From: SHZI01 sp964407855
Lineage (GTDB): Bacteria; Pseudomonadota; Gammaproteobacteria; Steroidobacterales; GCA-2729495
DNA length: 45,740 nucleotides
Direction of reading: 5' to 3'
Assembly: GCA_964407855.1 (NCBI GenBank)
Contig: CAYOXI010000014.1
Coordinates: 1-45,740 of the forward strand
A program made the translations under genes and the position numbers. Below are positions 6,687 through 17,161 of this stretch, piece by piece (positions within the stretch are counted from its first letter, which is position 1; each line of letters opens with the position of its first letter). The notes under the pieces were generated by a model. The model was given only the letters and a program-made list of their open reading frames with translations, had not been told where the DNA came from and did no database searches.

Positions 6687-6983
6687 ATGGCCCGGATCAC
6701 CGTTGAAGACTGCGCCGAGAACCTGCCCAATCTCTTTGAACTGGTGATGGTCGCCGCCAAGCGGGCCCGGCGGATTGCCAACGGCGCCGAGCCCCTGCTG
6801 GACCGCGAGAACGACAAGCCGACGGTGGTGGCCCTGCGCGAAATCGCGGCGGGACTCGTCACCCGGGACCTGCTGGACGAGGCTGACCAGGTGCCCGAGG
6901 ACATCATGGCCCGGGAGCGGGCCGAAGCCCTGATGGCCCCCCCGCTGGCGCTGGACCGGCTGGACGACGACCTGACCGACTGA
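6687..6983 (+). CDS. rpoZ: RNA polymerase omega subunit
   Basis: A 98-residue omega subunit that helps assemble RNA polymerase by binding beta-prime and forms part of ppGpp site 1. The opening MARITVEDC, then NLFELVMVAAKRARRI and KPTVVALREIA, are typical. The C-terminus is acidic. AGGAA precedes the ATG. It sits between gmk and spoT, placing GTP supply, a ppGpp target and the ppGpp enzyme together. Confidence 0.98.
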   Translation: MARITVEDCAENLPNLFELVMVAAKRARRIANGAEPLLDRENDKPTVVALREIAAGLVTRDLLDEADQVPEDIMARERAEALMAPPLALDRLDDDLTD

Positions 6984-7056
6984 GCTTCCCGGCTTCGCGA
7001 TGACGCCATCGCTGCCGGGTGTGAAATCCCGGCCATCGGGGAAGGCTTGCGGGGGC

Positions 7057-7062
7057 TAGAAT
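7057..7062 (+). promoter_or_regulatory. -10-like element directly before spoT
   Basis: TAGAAT lies only 6 nt before the spoT ATG, with no Shine-Dalgarno in between. If it is a real -10, transcription would begin at or beside the start codon and give a leaderless mRNA. No good -35 is seen. Confidence 0.35.
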
Positions 7063-7068
7063 CGCCCC

Positions 7069-9222
<2,154 letters not shown>

Positions 9223-9250
9223 CCCCGCATCCGAGTCTGAGACAGCAGCC

Positions 9251-9631
9251 ATGACGAAACAGGCCATCGAGTCCCCCCAGGCACCCGCGGCTATCGGCAC
9301 CTACTCGCAGGGCATCAGGGCCGGTGGCGCCATCTACCTGTCTGGCCAGCTGCCGCTGGATCCGGCCACCGGCCAGCTGCTGACCGGCGACATGCATGCA
9401 CAGGTGCGGCAGGTATTCCGCAACCTGGCGGCCGTCGCCAGCGCCGCCGGCACGACGCTGGACAGCGCCGTGAAGGTGAACGTATTCCTGACCGATCTCA
9501 GCCACTTCGCCGTCGTCAACACGGTGATGGCCGAGTTCTTCACGGTCCCGTACCCGGCCCGCGCGGCCATCGGTGTCGCCTCCCTGCCCCGGGGCGCCGC
9601 CGTGGAAGCAGACGCGGTCCTCGTGCCCTGA
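9251..9631 (+). CDS. ridA: RidA-family enamine/imine deaminase
   Basis: A 126-residue protein that hydrolyses reactive enamines and imines released by PLP enzymes such as threonine dehydratase, preventing cofactor damage. IGTYSQGI, YLSGQLPLDP, VKVNVFLTDL and YPARAAIGVASLP are standard, and the last contains the substrate-carboxylate-binding arginine. It stands between spoT and recG, as in Pseudomonas. Its stop codon overlaps a possible CTG start of recG. Confidence 0.96.
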   Translation: MTKQAIESPQAPAAIGTYSQGIRAGGAIYLSGQLPLDPATGQLLTGDMHAQVRQVFRNLAAVASAAGTTLDSAVKVNVFLTDLSHFAVVNTVMAEFFTVPYPARAAIGVASLPRGAAVEADAVLVP

Positions 9632-9684
9632 GCCCGTCGACCCGGTCGCCGGAGGCGGAGACGGGCCTGCGGGCTTTACGGGGT

Positions 9685-11727
9685 GTGGGTCCCGCCCTCT
9701 GTGAGCGTCTCACCAGGCTCGGCATCACCACGCCGCTGGACCTGCTCTTCCTGCTCCCCCAGCGCTACGAGGACCGGACGGTGCTCTCGCCCCTCGGCGC
9801 CCTGAGACCGGGAGCCCGGTCAGTGGTCGAGGGCGAGGTCGCGCTTTCGGACGTGGTTTTCCGGCAGCGCCGCAGCCTGCTGGTCCGCCTCACCGATGGC
9901 ACGGGTCAGCTCACACTGCGCTTCTTCCATTTTTCCCGGGCCCAGCAGGCCGGCCTGCCGGCGGGTGCCCGCCTGCGCTGTTTCGGCGAGGTACGCTCGG
10001 GGCCACTCGGCAATGAGATGGTGCACCCCGAGTACCAGGTGCTGAAGCCGGGGCAGTCACTGCCGCTGGAAGACCGTCTGACGCCGGTGTACCCCACGGT
10101 CGAAGGACTAACCCAGTACCGGCTCCGGGACCTGACCGCTCAGGCACTGGCCACCGTCCTGCCCGGCCTGCAGGACGTGCTGCCGCCGGTTGATCCTGGC
10201 AACGGGCCGCTGCCCCCTCTGGCAGAGGCGCTGCGCTATGTGCACCGCCCACCACCTGGCGCTGACCTGGCCTTGCTCGCCACCGGCATGCACCCCTGCC
10301 AGCGCCGTCTCGCGCTGGAGGAGATGCTGGCGCAGCACCTGGCGCTTCGCCAGCTCCGGGAACGAGCCCGACGGGATCAGGCCATTCCCCTGCCGCCCTC
10401 GGCTCCCGCGGCCGTGGCGCTCCGCAAGTCACTGCTCGCCCAGCTGCCTTTCGAACTCACCGTCGGCCAGCGCCAGGCGCTGGCCGAGATTGATGCCGAC
10501 CTCGCGGAGTCCTGCCCGATGATGCGCCTGGTCCAGGGCGACGTGGGCTCGGGAAAAACGGTGGTCGCCGCGCTGGCAGCCCTGCTGGCAATCGCCGGGG
10601 GCCACCAGGTTGCCGTCATGGCGCCCACGGAACTGCTCGCGGAGCAGCACCGCGAGAGCTTCCGCCGCTGGTTCGATCCACTCGGCATCACGGTCGCCTG
10701 GTTGTCGGGTGGTCTGCGCAAGCGGGCCCGGGACGCGACCAACGCCGCCATCGCCGATGGCACGGCTCAGGTGATCGTGGGCACGCACGCGCTGTTTCAG
10801 GCCGGTGTCACCTACCACAGCGTTGCGCTGGTCATCGTCGACGAGCAGCACCGCTTCGGCGTAGGCCAGCGCCTGGAGCTGATGAACAAGGGCAGCAGCG
10901 GGTCGCTGAAACCTCACCAGCTGGTGATGACGGCGACGCCGATTCCGCGCACCCTGGCGATGACCATGTATGCGGACCTGGACACCTCGGTGATCCGGGA
11001 GCTGCCGCCCGGGCGACAGCCCGTTACCACGGTGGCGCTGTCCGACCGGCGCCGGCCCGAGATCGTCGCCCGTGTGCAGGAAGCCTGCCGGGCGGGCGCG
11101 CGGGTTTACTGGGTCTGCCCGCTGATCGAGGAGTCGCAGCATCTCGAGTCGGAGGCGGCGGAGCCCATGGCTGCAGCCCTGGCCGAGGCCCTGCCCGGCA
11201 TCGCGGTGGGCCTGATCCACGGCCGCATGAGCAGCGCGGACAAGGAACGCGTCATGAAGGCTTTCACCCAGGGCCGGGTGCAGGTGCTGGTTGCGACCAC
11301 CGTGATTGAAGTGGGAGTGGACGTGCCGGCAGCGACACTGATGATCATCGAGAATGCCGAGCGCCTGGGTCTCTCCCAGCTGCACCAGCTGCGGGGTCGC
11401 GTCGGCCGCGGCACGGGCGCCAGCACCTGCGTACTGCTGTACCGGAGTCCGCTGTCCGCGATGGCGCGCGCGCGGCTGGACGTGCTGCGCTCAACCAATG
11501 ACGGCTTCGAAGTGGCGCAGCGCGACCTGGAACTGCGCGGACCCGGCGAAGTGCTGGGCACGCGGCAGACCGGCCTCATGCAGCTGCGCGTGGCCGACCT
11601 CGTACGGGATGCGGACCTGGTACCGGCGGTCCAGTCGCTGGCGCGGGAGCTCGGCGCCGATCCGGTCGTTGCCGTGACGCTGCGCGAGCGATGGATCGGG
11701 ACGGGGACGCGGTATGCGGAAGTGTAG
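9685..11727 (+). CDS. recG: ATP-dependent DNA helicase RecG
   Basis: Remodels stalled replication forks and branch-migrates Holliday junctions. Order: wedge/OB domain (RYEDRT, GEV, HPEYQV) to about residue 190, Walker A GDVGSGKT at 285-292, the DEQH box in IVDEQHRFGVGQR, motif III VMTATPIPRTLAM, then the helicase C domain with ATTVIEVGVDVP and QLHQLRGRVGRG. Length is 680 from the GTG used here, but the conserved opening LRALRGVGPAL begins upstream of this GTG. An in-frame CTG at 9628, overlapping the ridA stop as CTGA, would give 699 residues, nearer the 693 of E. coli. Confidence 0.96.
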   Translation: MGPALCERLTRLGITTPLDLLFLLPQRYEDRTVLSPLGALRPGARSVVEGEVALSDVVFRQRRSLLVRLTDGTGQLTLRFFHFSRAQQAGLPAGARLRCFGEVRSGPLGNEMVHPEYQVLKPGQSLPLEDRLTPVYPTVEGLTQYRLRDLTAQALATVLPGLQDVLPPVDPGNGPLPPLAEALRYVHRPPPGADLALLATGMHPCQRRLALEEMLAQHLALRQLRERARRDQAIPLPPSAPAAVALRKSLLAQLPFELTVGQRQALAEIDADLAESCPMMRLVQGDVGSGKTVVAALAALLAIAGGHQVAVMAPTELLAEQHRESFRRWFDPLGITVAWLSGGLRKRARDATNAAIADGTAQVIVGTHALFQAGVTYHSVALVIVDEQHRFGVGQRLELMNKGSSGSLKPHQLVMTATPIPRTLAMTMYADLDTSVIRELPPGRQPVTTVALSDRRRPEIVARVQEACRAGARVYWVCPLIEESQHLESEAAEPMAAALAEALPGIAVGLIHGRMSSADKERVMKAFTQGRVQVLVATTVIEVGVDVPAATLMIIENAERLGLSQLHQLRGRVGRGTGASTCVLLYRSPLSAMARARLDVLRSTNDGFEVAQRDLELRGPGEVLGTRQTGLMQLRVADLVRDADLVPAVQSLARELGADPVVAVTLRERWIGTGTRYAEV

Positions 11728-11773
11728 GACGCGGGCAGGACCGATCCGCAGCGCAAGGGCTATGCGCTACTGA

Positions 11774-12799
11774 CTAACGCACGCTGCTGACGGACAGTAG
11801 CTGCACCTGAGGGGTCATGTAGTCGTCCTGGGGCGGCTCGGCCTGGGGCAGCGCCGTGGACAGGTACTTCTTGCTCGAGTCGCACAGCACGGTAACGACC
11901 GTCGCCTCCGGCCCCAGTTCCTCCACCAGCTTCATGGCGCCAACCACATTGGCGCCGGACGAGATCCCCATCGCCAGCCCCAGGCGGTGACCGAGGGCCT
12001 GCGCCATCAGGATCGCATCCCCATCCCACACGTCGACAATGGCATCCAGCTGATCGAGCCTGACGATCGCTGGAATGAATTCGTCGCTGATGCCCTGGAT
12101 ACGGTGGCTGCCCACCTTCTTGCCGGTGCGAAGCGTGGGAGAGTTGGCCGGCTCGAGCGGGTGAATGCCCACGGTGCGGCCCCCGCTCCGCAGCGCGCGG
12201 CCCACACCCATCACGGTACCGCCCGTACCGACGCCGGCCACGAAGGCATCTGCCTGCCGGCCAAGCAGCGCGAGCTGAGTCTCTATTTCCGGGCCGGTCG
12301 TCAGCTCGTGGGCCTCGGCGTTGTCCGGGTTCGCGAACTGCCGGGGCAGGAAGGCTCGCGGGTTCTCCTGCGCGTACTCTTCGGTCAGCCGCACGGCACC
12401 GAGGAATCCACCCTGATCCCTGGACACCGGCACGACGTCCGCGCCGAGGCCGTGCATCAGCTGGGTGCGCTCCAGGCTCATCCAGTCGGGCATGTAGATG
12501 CGCACGCGGTGACCCAAAGCCCGGCCAATGGCGGCAAAGGAAATTCCGGTGTTGCCGCTGGAGGCCTCGACGATGATTGCGCCCGGCTTGAGCTCGCCCC
12601 GCGCCGCAGCCCGCCGCAGTATGTGCAGGGCCATCCGGTCCTTGACGCTGCCGGTCAGGTTCATGGACTCGTACTTGGCGTAGATCTGCCGCGGCTGACC
12701 GTTGAATCGGTAGTGGATTTCGACGAGGGGAGTGCGGCCGACGAGCGCGTCCAGATGGTCCACGGCGCGGCACAGGTCGTTGGACGGAGCGGATGGCAT
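11774..12799 (-). CDS. PLP-dependent cysteine synthase family protein
   Basis: A 341-residue fold-type II PLP enzyme related to O-acetylserine sulfhydrylases (CysK/CysM) and cystathionine beta-synthase. PLP lysine K53 is in NLTGSVKDRM; EASSGNTGISF binds substrate; VGTGGTVMGVGRAL is the phosphate loop; ISSGANVVGA follows. The C-terminus (about residues 300-341) has no CBS domain. IYMPDWMSLERTQ replaces the usual cysteine-synthase sequence after the substrate loop, so the sulfur donor or acceptor may differ. It converges with recG (46 bp between stops) and is divergent from ubiA. Confidence 0.88.
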   Translation of the reverse strand: MPSAPSNDLCRAVDHLDALVGRTPLVEIHYRFNGQPRQIYAKYESMNLTGSVKDRMALHILRRAAARGELKPGAIIVEASSGNTGISFAAIGRALGHRVRIYMPDWMSLERTQLMHGLGADVVPVSRDQGGFLGAVRLTEEYAQENPRAFLPRQFANPDNAEAHELTTGPEIETQLALLGRQADAFVAGVGTGGTVMGVGRALRSGGRTVGIHPLEPANSPTLRTGKKVGSHRIQGISDEFIPAIVRLDQLDAIVDVWDGDAILMAQALGHRLGLAMGISSGANVVGAMKLVEELGPEATVVTVLCDSSKKYLSTALPQAEPPQDDYMTPQVQLLSVSSVR

Positions 12800-12908
12800 G
12801 CGGCGGCAGTCTAGCCGAAGCGCTGTTGATTTCCACCGAGAGCAGCACTGAACCGCCCTGGCGCATCCCGCTGACTGGACCTGGCTTCTGCATGCGCTGG
12901 CGCCCGGC

Positions 12909-12914
12909 TAGACT
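12909..12914 (+). promoter_or_regulatory. -10-like element directly before ubiA
   Basis: TAGACT sits 6 nt upstream of the ubiA ATG, the same arrangement as spoT, with no Shine-Dalgarno. A leaderless transcript is possible. The -35 is unconvincing. Confidence 0.3.
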
Positions 12915-12920
12915 CTGCGC

Positions 12921-13832
12921 ATGGCCAACGATTCCACCTCCAGCCAGGCGCGGTTCGGCGCCCAGCTCCTCGAACAGGCCCGCCAGTACGCCCGGCTGAT
13001 GCGCCTGGACCGGCCAGTCGGCATCTGGCTCCTGCTCTGGCCGACGCTATGGGGACTGTGGATCGCCGGGGAGGGCCGTCCCGAAGCCGTGAACTTCCTG
13101 GTGTTCGTGATCGGTGTGGTCGTGATGCGCTCAGCCGGGTGCGTCATCAATGACTACGCGGACCGCAACATAGACCCACACGTGGAGCGCACCCGGGACC
13201 GGCCGCTGGCCGCAGGTCTGGTCGCGCCGGCAGAGGCACTGACGCTGTTTGCGGTGCTGGGCCTCATGGCGCTGGCCCTGCTGCTGATGTTGAATCCACT
13301 GGCACAGCTGCTGGCACTGGGCGCCGCCGTGCTCACTGTTCTTTATCCCTTCTGCAAGCGCTGGCTGGCTGCACCCCAGTTCATCCTCGGCGCTGCCTTT
13401 GGCTGGGGCATCCCGATGGCCTTCGCGGCGGAAACCGGCGAGGTACCGCGCCTGGCCTGGCTTCTGTGGCTGTGTGTCGTGGTCTGGGCGGTGGTCTACG
13501 ACACCATTTACGCCATGGCTGACCGCGCAGAGGATCTGCGCATCGGCGTAAAGTCCACAGCCATCCTGTTCGGCTCTGCAGACCTGTTCATCATCGTGCT
13601 GCTGCAGGCCGCCCTGGTGGTCGGACTGGTGCTGGCCGGCCGGGAGGCCGGGCTCGGTGCGTGGTACCAGACCGGGGTGGCGGTGGGTGCACTGCTGCTG
13701 GTATCCCAGTCCCTGATGATCCGCAGCCGGACACCGGTGGCCTGCCTGGGCGCTTTTCGCGCCAACCAGTTCTTCGGCGCGGTGATCTTTGCCGGCATTG
13801 TGCTGGACTACACCTTCCAGGCCGGCAGCTAG
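12921..13832 (+). CDS. ubiA: 4-hydroxybenzoate polyprenyltransferase
   Basis: An integral membrane prenyltransferase that attaches the polyprenyl tail to 4-hydroxybenzoate in ubiquinone synthesis. The 303 residues have about eight to nine hydrophobic segments and both Asp-rich diphosphate/Mg sites: NDYADRNIDPHVERTRDRP (about residues 76-94) and YDTIYAMADRAEDL (about 193-206). RLDRPVGIWLLLWPT is typical of UbiA rather than CyoE or MenA. Ubiquinone fits the aerobic chain encoded nearby. Its TAG stop lies within a CTAG shared with comF on the other strand. Confidence 0.96.
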   Translation: MANDSTSSQARFGAQLLEQARQYARLMRLDRPVGIWLLLWPTLWGLWIAGEGRPEAVNFLVFVIGVVVMRSAGCVINDYADRNIDPHVERTRDRPLAAGLVAPAEALTLFAVLGLMALALLLMLNPLAQLLALGAAVLTVLYPFCKRWLAAPQFILGAAFGWGIPMAFAAETGEVPRLAWLLWLCVVVWAVVYDTIYAMADRAEDLRIGVKSTAILFGSADLFIIVLLQAALVVGLVLAGREAGLGAWYQTGVAVGALLLVSQSLMIRSRTPVACLGAFRANQFFGAVIFAGIVLDYTFQAGS

Positions 13833-14530
13833 GCGGACAGTACCCGCGCGACGGTCCACAGGTGCACCTGGCCGGCCCCGGCAGCCCGCAGGGCTTCGGC
13901 GACGGCTGCCGCTGTCGCGCCTGTGGTCAGGACGTCGTCAATGATCAGCACGCGGGAACCCGCCGGCAGCGGCCGGGCCACAAAAGCCCGGTGCAGGTTT
14001 GCCTGGCGTTCTGACGCACTCAGGCCCGACTGGGCGCGGGTGGGTTGTGGGCGGCGGCAGAGATCCGGAGCCAGTTGCCAGCGGCGTGCGCGGCAGAGGC
14101 CCCGGGCAATCTCCTCCGCCTGATTGAAGCCCCGCTCCGCGTGACGTCGCCAGTGCAGCGGCACGGGTATCACCAGATCCGGCGGTGTGGGCCACGCCGG
14201 CATCCGCAGCGCCAGCAACTGCCCCAGCGCCCGCGCCACCGGGAGCTCACGGCCGAACTTGGCGGCGCTGATCAGGCGGTCAACGGGATACTCATAGGGC
14301 AGGGCTGCCGCGACGCTTGTCAGCGCCCGGAAGGTCGGAGGACAGGCCCCGCAGAGGGCCGGGCCGGCCATGGCCACCGGCAGCCCGCAGCGGACACAGC
14401 AACCGTGGAACCAGGGCAGGTCAGCCTCACAGCCCTGGCAGATCGGGGCCCTCGCGACACGACCGGCACAAAGCAGGCACGACGGCGGCAGCAGGACATC
14501 CAGTACCTCGTCAACCCGTATCCAGCCCAT
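13829..14530 (-). CDS. comF: ComF-family phosphoribosyltransferase-like protein
   Basis: A 233-residue protein linked to DNA uptake in naturally competent bacteria; its biochemical role is unclear. An N-terminal double zinc ribbon (CLLC, CQGC, CVRCG, CGAC within the first 65 residues) is followed by a PRTase domain with VIPVPLHWRR, RGFNQAEEIA and the PRPP loop VLIIDDVLTTGAT. The ATG at 14530 (MGWIRVDEVLD) is chosen because the open frame above it is unconserved and runs into bioB. It is divergent from bioB and converges on ubiA with a 4-nt overlap. Confidence 0.93.
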   Translation of the reverse strand: MGWIRVDEVLDVLLPPSCLLCAGRVARAPICQGCEADLPWFHGCCVRCGLPVAMAGPALCGACPPTFRALTSVAAALPYEYPVDRLISAAKFGRELPVARALGQLLALRMPAWPTPPDLVIPVPLHWRRHAERGFNQAEEIARGLCRARRWQLAPDLCRRPQPTRAQSGLSASERQANLHRAFVARPLPAGSRVLIIDDVLTTGATAAAVAEALRAAGAGQVHLWTVARVLSA

Positions 14531-14533
14531 CAG

Positions 14534-14562
14534 TTGACAGCCCTCCGGCGGCTTCCGATACT
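14534..14562 (+). promoter_or_regulatory. Strong candidate promoter for bioB-bioC
   Basis: A perfect -35 TTGACA (14534-14539), 17-bp spacer and -10 GATACT (14557-14562) in the 97-bp comF-bioB divergent spacer. Transcription would start near 14569. I see no clear BirA operator palindrome. Confidence 0.55.
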
Positions 14563-14627
14563 TTCGCGCCAGTAAACACGCCCCGCCGGCGCCCGTCCGG
14601 TGGCCAAAGCCGCGTCTTCCCGGAGAA

Positions 14628-15659
14628 ATGATCACGATGGATACGACCGGCGCCGCCCTCCGGCGGTTACCCCCCCTGCGCACCGACTGGCAACTGGACG
14701 AGGTGCAGGCCCTGTACGGGCTCGCTTTTCCCGAGCTGCTCTACCGCGCCCAGACGGTGCATCGGGCCTATTTCGATCCCACCGAAGTGCAGATCAGCAC
14801 GCTGCTCAGCATCAAAACCGGCGGCTGTCCGGAGGACTGTGGCTACTGTCCCCAGAGCGTCCACTTCGACACCGGCGTGGCCACCGAGACCCTGCTGCCG
14901 CTTGAGACCGTGGTCGCAGCGGCCCGGGCAGCCCGTGAGCGGGGTGCCACCCGCTTCTGCATGGGAGCCGCCTACCGGCAGCCCCGCCCCAGTCAGCTGG
15001 CGAAGATCGCAACCATGATCCGGGAGGTCCGTTCCCTGGGTCTGGAAACCTGCGCCACGCTCGGCATGCTCACCCGGGAGCAGGCGGACAGCCTGCGGGA
15101 TGCCGGCCTCGACTACTACAACCACAACCTGGATACCTCGGAGGCGCACTACCCGAAGATCATCTCCACCCGCACCTATGCCGACCGCCTGGCCACACTG
15201 CAGAACGTGCGGGACGCGGGCCTCAAGGTGTGTTGCGGCGGCATTCTGGGGCTCGGCGAGGCGGAAGCGGACCGGATCGCGCTGCTGCATACGCTGGCCA
15301 CGCTGCCCGGTCACCCGGAAAGCGTGCCCGTGAACCAGCTGGTGAAAGTGGCGGGGACGCCGCTCGCCGACGACGCGACCACCGGTGACCTCGACCCGCT
15401 GACTTTCGTCAGGCTCATCGCGGTTGCCCGCATCCTGATGCCCGCCTCCCGCATTCGCCTGTCGGCGGGCCGGACCGGCATGAGCGATGAGCTCCAGGCC
15501 CTGTGCTTCCTGGCCGGGGCGAATTCGATCTTCTACGGCGAACAGCTGCTGACCACACCGAACCCGGCCGCCGACCAGGACCAGGCACTGCTGGCCCGGC
15601 TCGGGCTGCGGGCCGCCCGGCCGGACGCCGGCCCGCCGGTCACTGCTGCGGCCGGCTGA
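14628..15659 (+). CDS. bioB: Biotin synthase
   Basis: A radical-SAM enzyme that inserts sulfur into dethiobiotin, the last step of biotin synthesis. The CxxxCxxC cluster motif is Cys67-x3-Cys71-x2-Cys74 in GGCPEDCGYCPQS. Second-cluster cysteines are visible in RFCMGAA, ETCATLGML and KVCCGGILGLGE, with the arginine in RLSAGRTGM. Length 343 is normal. ATG at 14628 is used; ATG at 14637 is nearly as likely because GGAG at 14622 is too close to the first. bioC follows after 14 bp. Confidence 0.97.
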   Translation: MITMDTTGAALRRLPPLRTDWQLDEVQALYGLAFPELLYRAQTVHRAYFDPTEVQISTLLSIKTGGCPEDCGYCPQSVHFDTGVATETLLPLETVVAAARAARERGATRFCMGAAYRQPRPSQLAKIATMIREVRSLGLETCATLGMLTREQADSLRDAGLDYYNHNLDTSEAHYPKIISTRTYADRLATLQNVRDAGLKVCCGGILGLGEAEADRIALLHTLATLPGHPESVPVNQLVKVAGTPLADDATTGDLDPLTFVRLIAVARILMPASRIRLSAGRTGMSDELQALCFLAGANSIFYGEQLLTTPNPAADQDQALLARLGLRAARPDAGPPVTAAAG

Positions 15660-15673
15660 GCAGGTCCGCGCCG

Positions 15674-16537
15674 GTGCTCGACCGGGACAAGATCCGCCGG
15701 TCTTTCGCCCGGGCGGCCGGGAGCTATGACGGGGCGGACTTTCTCCAGAGTGAAGTCCGGGAACGGTTGCTGGACCGGCTCCAGTGGCTGCAACTGCAAC
15801 CCCGGCGGATCCTGGACCTGGGTTGTGGCACCGGCCGGACCTTGCCGGCCCTGGCTGCCCGCTACCCCGATGCCCAGCTGGTGGGCCTCGATCTCACCGC
15901 GCCCATGCTGCAGGTGGCGGCGACGCGCCCTGGCGCCTCGACGCTGCTGGTCTGCGGGGACGCCGGGCGCCTGCCCTTCCCTGACCAGAGCCTGGATCTG
16001 GTGGTCTCGAGCCTGATGCTGCACTGGTGTGCGGACCTGGATACGGTGCTCAGGGAGGTGCGCCGGGTGCTGCGCCACCCGGGCGTCTTCCACTTCGCAA
16101 CGCTCGGCCCGGGCTCGTTTGCCGAGCTCCGGGAAGCCTGGGGCACCGTGGACACGCATCCCCATGTGATGCCCTTCCCGGAGATGCGGGCGCTGGGCGA
16201 CGGCCTGATACGTGCAGGGCTTGCCGAGCCGGTGATGGACAGCGACTCGCTGACGATCCGCTATCAGGGCCTTCGCCAGCTGACCGACGACCTGCGCGCC
16301 ACCGGCACCACCAATCCAAGCGCCGGCCGGACCCGGGGGCTGACCGGCCGTGGCACCTGGGCGCGGGTTTCTGCGGCATATGAAACCCGGCGTGATGCCA
16401 CCGGCGCGCTGCCGGCGACGGTGAACCTTGTGTTCGGCCAGGCGTGGGCACCAGACCCGACGCGCGTACGGCCAGGTGACGCCGGTGAAATCGCCATCAC
16501 ACCGGGCGCTATAGGCCGCCGCAACCCGCCGGTTTAA
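15674..16537 (+). CDS. bioC: Malonyl-ACP O-methyltransferase
   Basis: Methylates malonyl-ACP with SAM, disguising it as a fatty-acid primer to begin pimelate synthesis for biotin. The Rossmann motif RILDLGCGTGRTLP, then LVGLDLTAPML, GDAGRLPFPDQSLDLVVSSLMLHW and VFHFATLGPGSFAEL are BioC-typical. The GTG at 15674 (MLDRDKIRRSF) matches the family start; the frame upstream overlaps bioB and is not conserved. It has 287 residues. bioF, bioH and bioD do not lie between or after, unlike the usual bioBFHCD order. Confidence 0.93.
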   Translation: MLDRDKIRRSFARAAGSYDGADFLQSEVRERLLDRLQWLQLQPRRILDLGCGTGRTLPALAARYPDAQLVGLDLTAPMLQVAATRPGASTLLVCGDAGRLPFPDQSLDLVVSSLMLHWCADLDTVLREVRRVLRHPGVFHFATLGPGSFAELREAWGTVDTHPHVMPFPEMRALGDGLIRAGLAEPVMDSDSLTIRYQGLRQLTDDLRATGTTNPSAGRTRGLTGRGTWARVSAAYETRRDATGALPATVNLVFGQAWAPDPTRVRPGDAGEIAITPGAIGRRNPPV

Positions 16538-16585
16538 GCAGCTGTTTTTGCTGCGTTATCAACAGGCGGTGGCGGGCTTGCTCAA

Positions 16586-16615
16586 TTGCGCGGCGGCGGT
16601 GCTTTCAAGTACCAT
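16586..16615 (+). promoter_or_regulatory. Candidate promoter of the oxidase cluster
   Basis: TTGCGC (16586-16591) and TACCAT (16610-16615) with an 18-bp spacer. It lies downstream of bioC and just above the DUF2244 Shine-Dalgarno GGAGAGG (16628-16634), so the leader would be about 20 nt. Both boxes are partial matches. Confidence 0.35.
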
Positions 16616-16642
16616 TTCCGGGCTCGCGGAGAGGTTTCTGGC

Positions 16643-17149
16643 GTGCATTCTTTCGAACTTCGGCCGAACTCTTCCCTGACACCCCGTGCCTGCGCCTGGT
16701 TCTATGGGTCCCTCTTTGCCCTGTCCCTGACGATTGCACTCGGTTTCGCGGCGCTCGGCTTCTGGCCCGTCCTGCCATTTGCCGGGCTGGAGCTCGCGCT
16801 GCTGTGGTGGGCAGTCAGCTGGGTGAACCGCCGGGCGGCGGCCCGGGAGTTCATCCGGGTGGACGAGTGCTCGGTGACTGTCGAAAAGTGGTCACCGCGC
16901 AGCGGCCGGAACGAAGGTGACCGACGGGCGTGGTCGTTCCAGCGTCCCTGGACGAGGGTCGAACTGCAGGCAGGGCAGCCGGCCCACTGGCCGAGCCGGC
17001 TGGTGTTCAGATCCCGCGGGCAGACCGTGGAAGTCGGTGCGTTTTTGACGGATGGCGAACGGCAGGGGCTCTGGTCGCGCCTCGCCGAGTTGCTGGGCGG
17101 AACCCGCACAGCCGCCGGGGACCAGCCGGGTTCCCCCAGCGGGAAGTAG
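16643..17149 (+). CDS. DUF2244 membrane protein of the oxidase cluster
   Basis: A 168-residue protein with two adjacent transmembrane helices (about residues 17-60), followed by a soluble beta-rich domain. HSFELRPNSSLT and the later RVELQAG, SRLVFRSRGQTVEVG agree with DUF2244, which is commonly encoded beside cytochrome oxidase genes and has no defined function. GTG 16643 follows a good GGAGAGG; the longer frame from 16586 would start inside the likely promoter. coxB begins 12 bp downstream, so a role in oxidase assembly is a context-based guess. Confidence 0.85.
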   Translation: MHSFELRPNSSLTPRACAWFYGSLFALSLTIALGFAALGFWPVLPFAGLELALLWWAVSWVNRRAAAREFIRVDECSVTVEKWSPRSGRNEGDRRAWSFQRPWTRVELQAGQPAHWPSRLVFRSRGQTVEVGAFLTDGERQGLWSRLAELLGGTRTAAGDQPGSPSGK

Positions 17150-17161
17150 TGGCACTAGACA

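Noticed and set aside
14531..14627. BirA-type operator in the comF-bioB spacer
   Set aside because: Only a single GTAAAC-like half is visible, without the matching second half.
16538..16554. GCAGC-TGTTTTT-GCTGC inverted repeat after the bioC stop as a terminator
   Set aside because: The stem is only 5 bp and the T-run is in the loop, not after the stem.
16556..16564. TTATCAACA as a fourth DnaA box
   Set aside because: One mismatch to the consensus and isolated; expected by chance.
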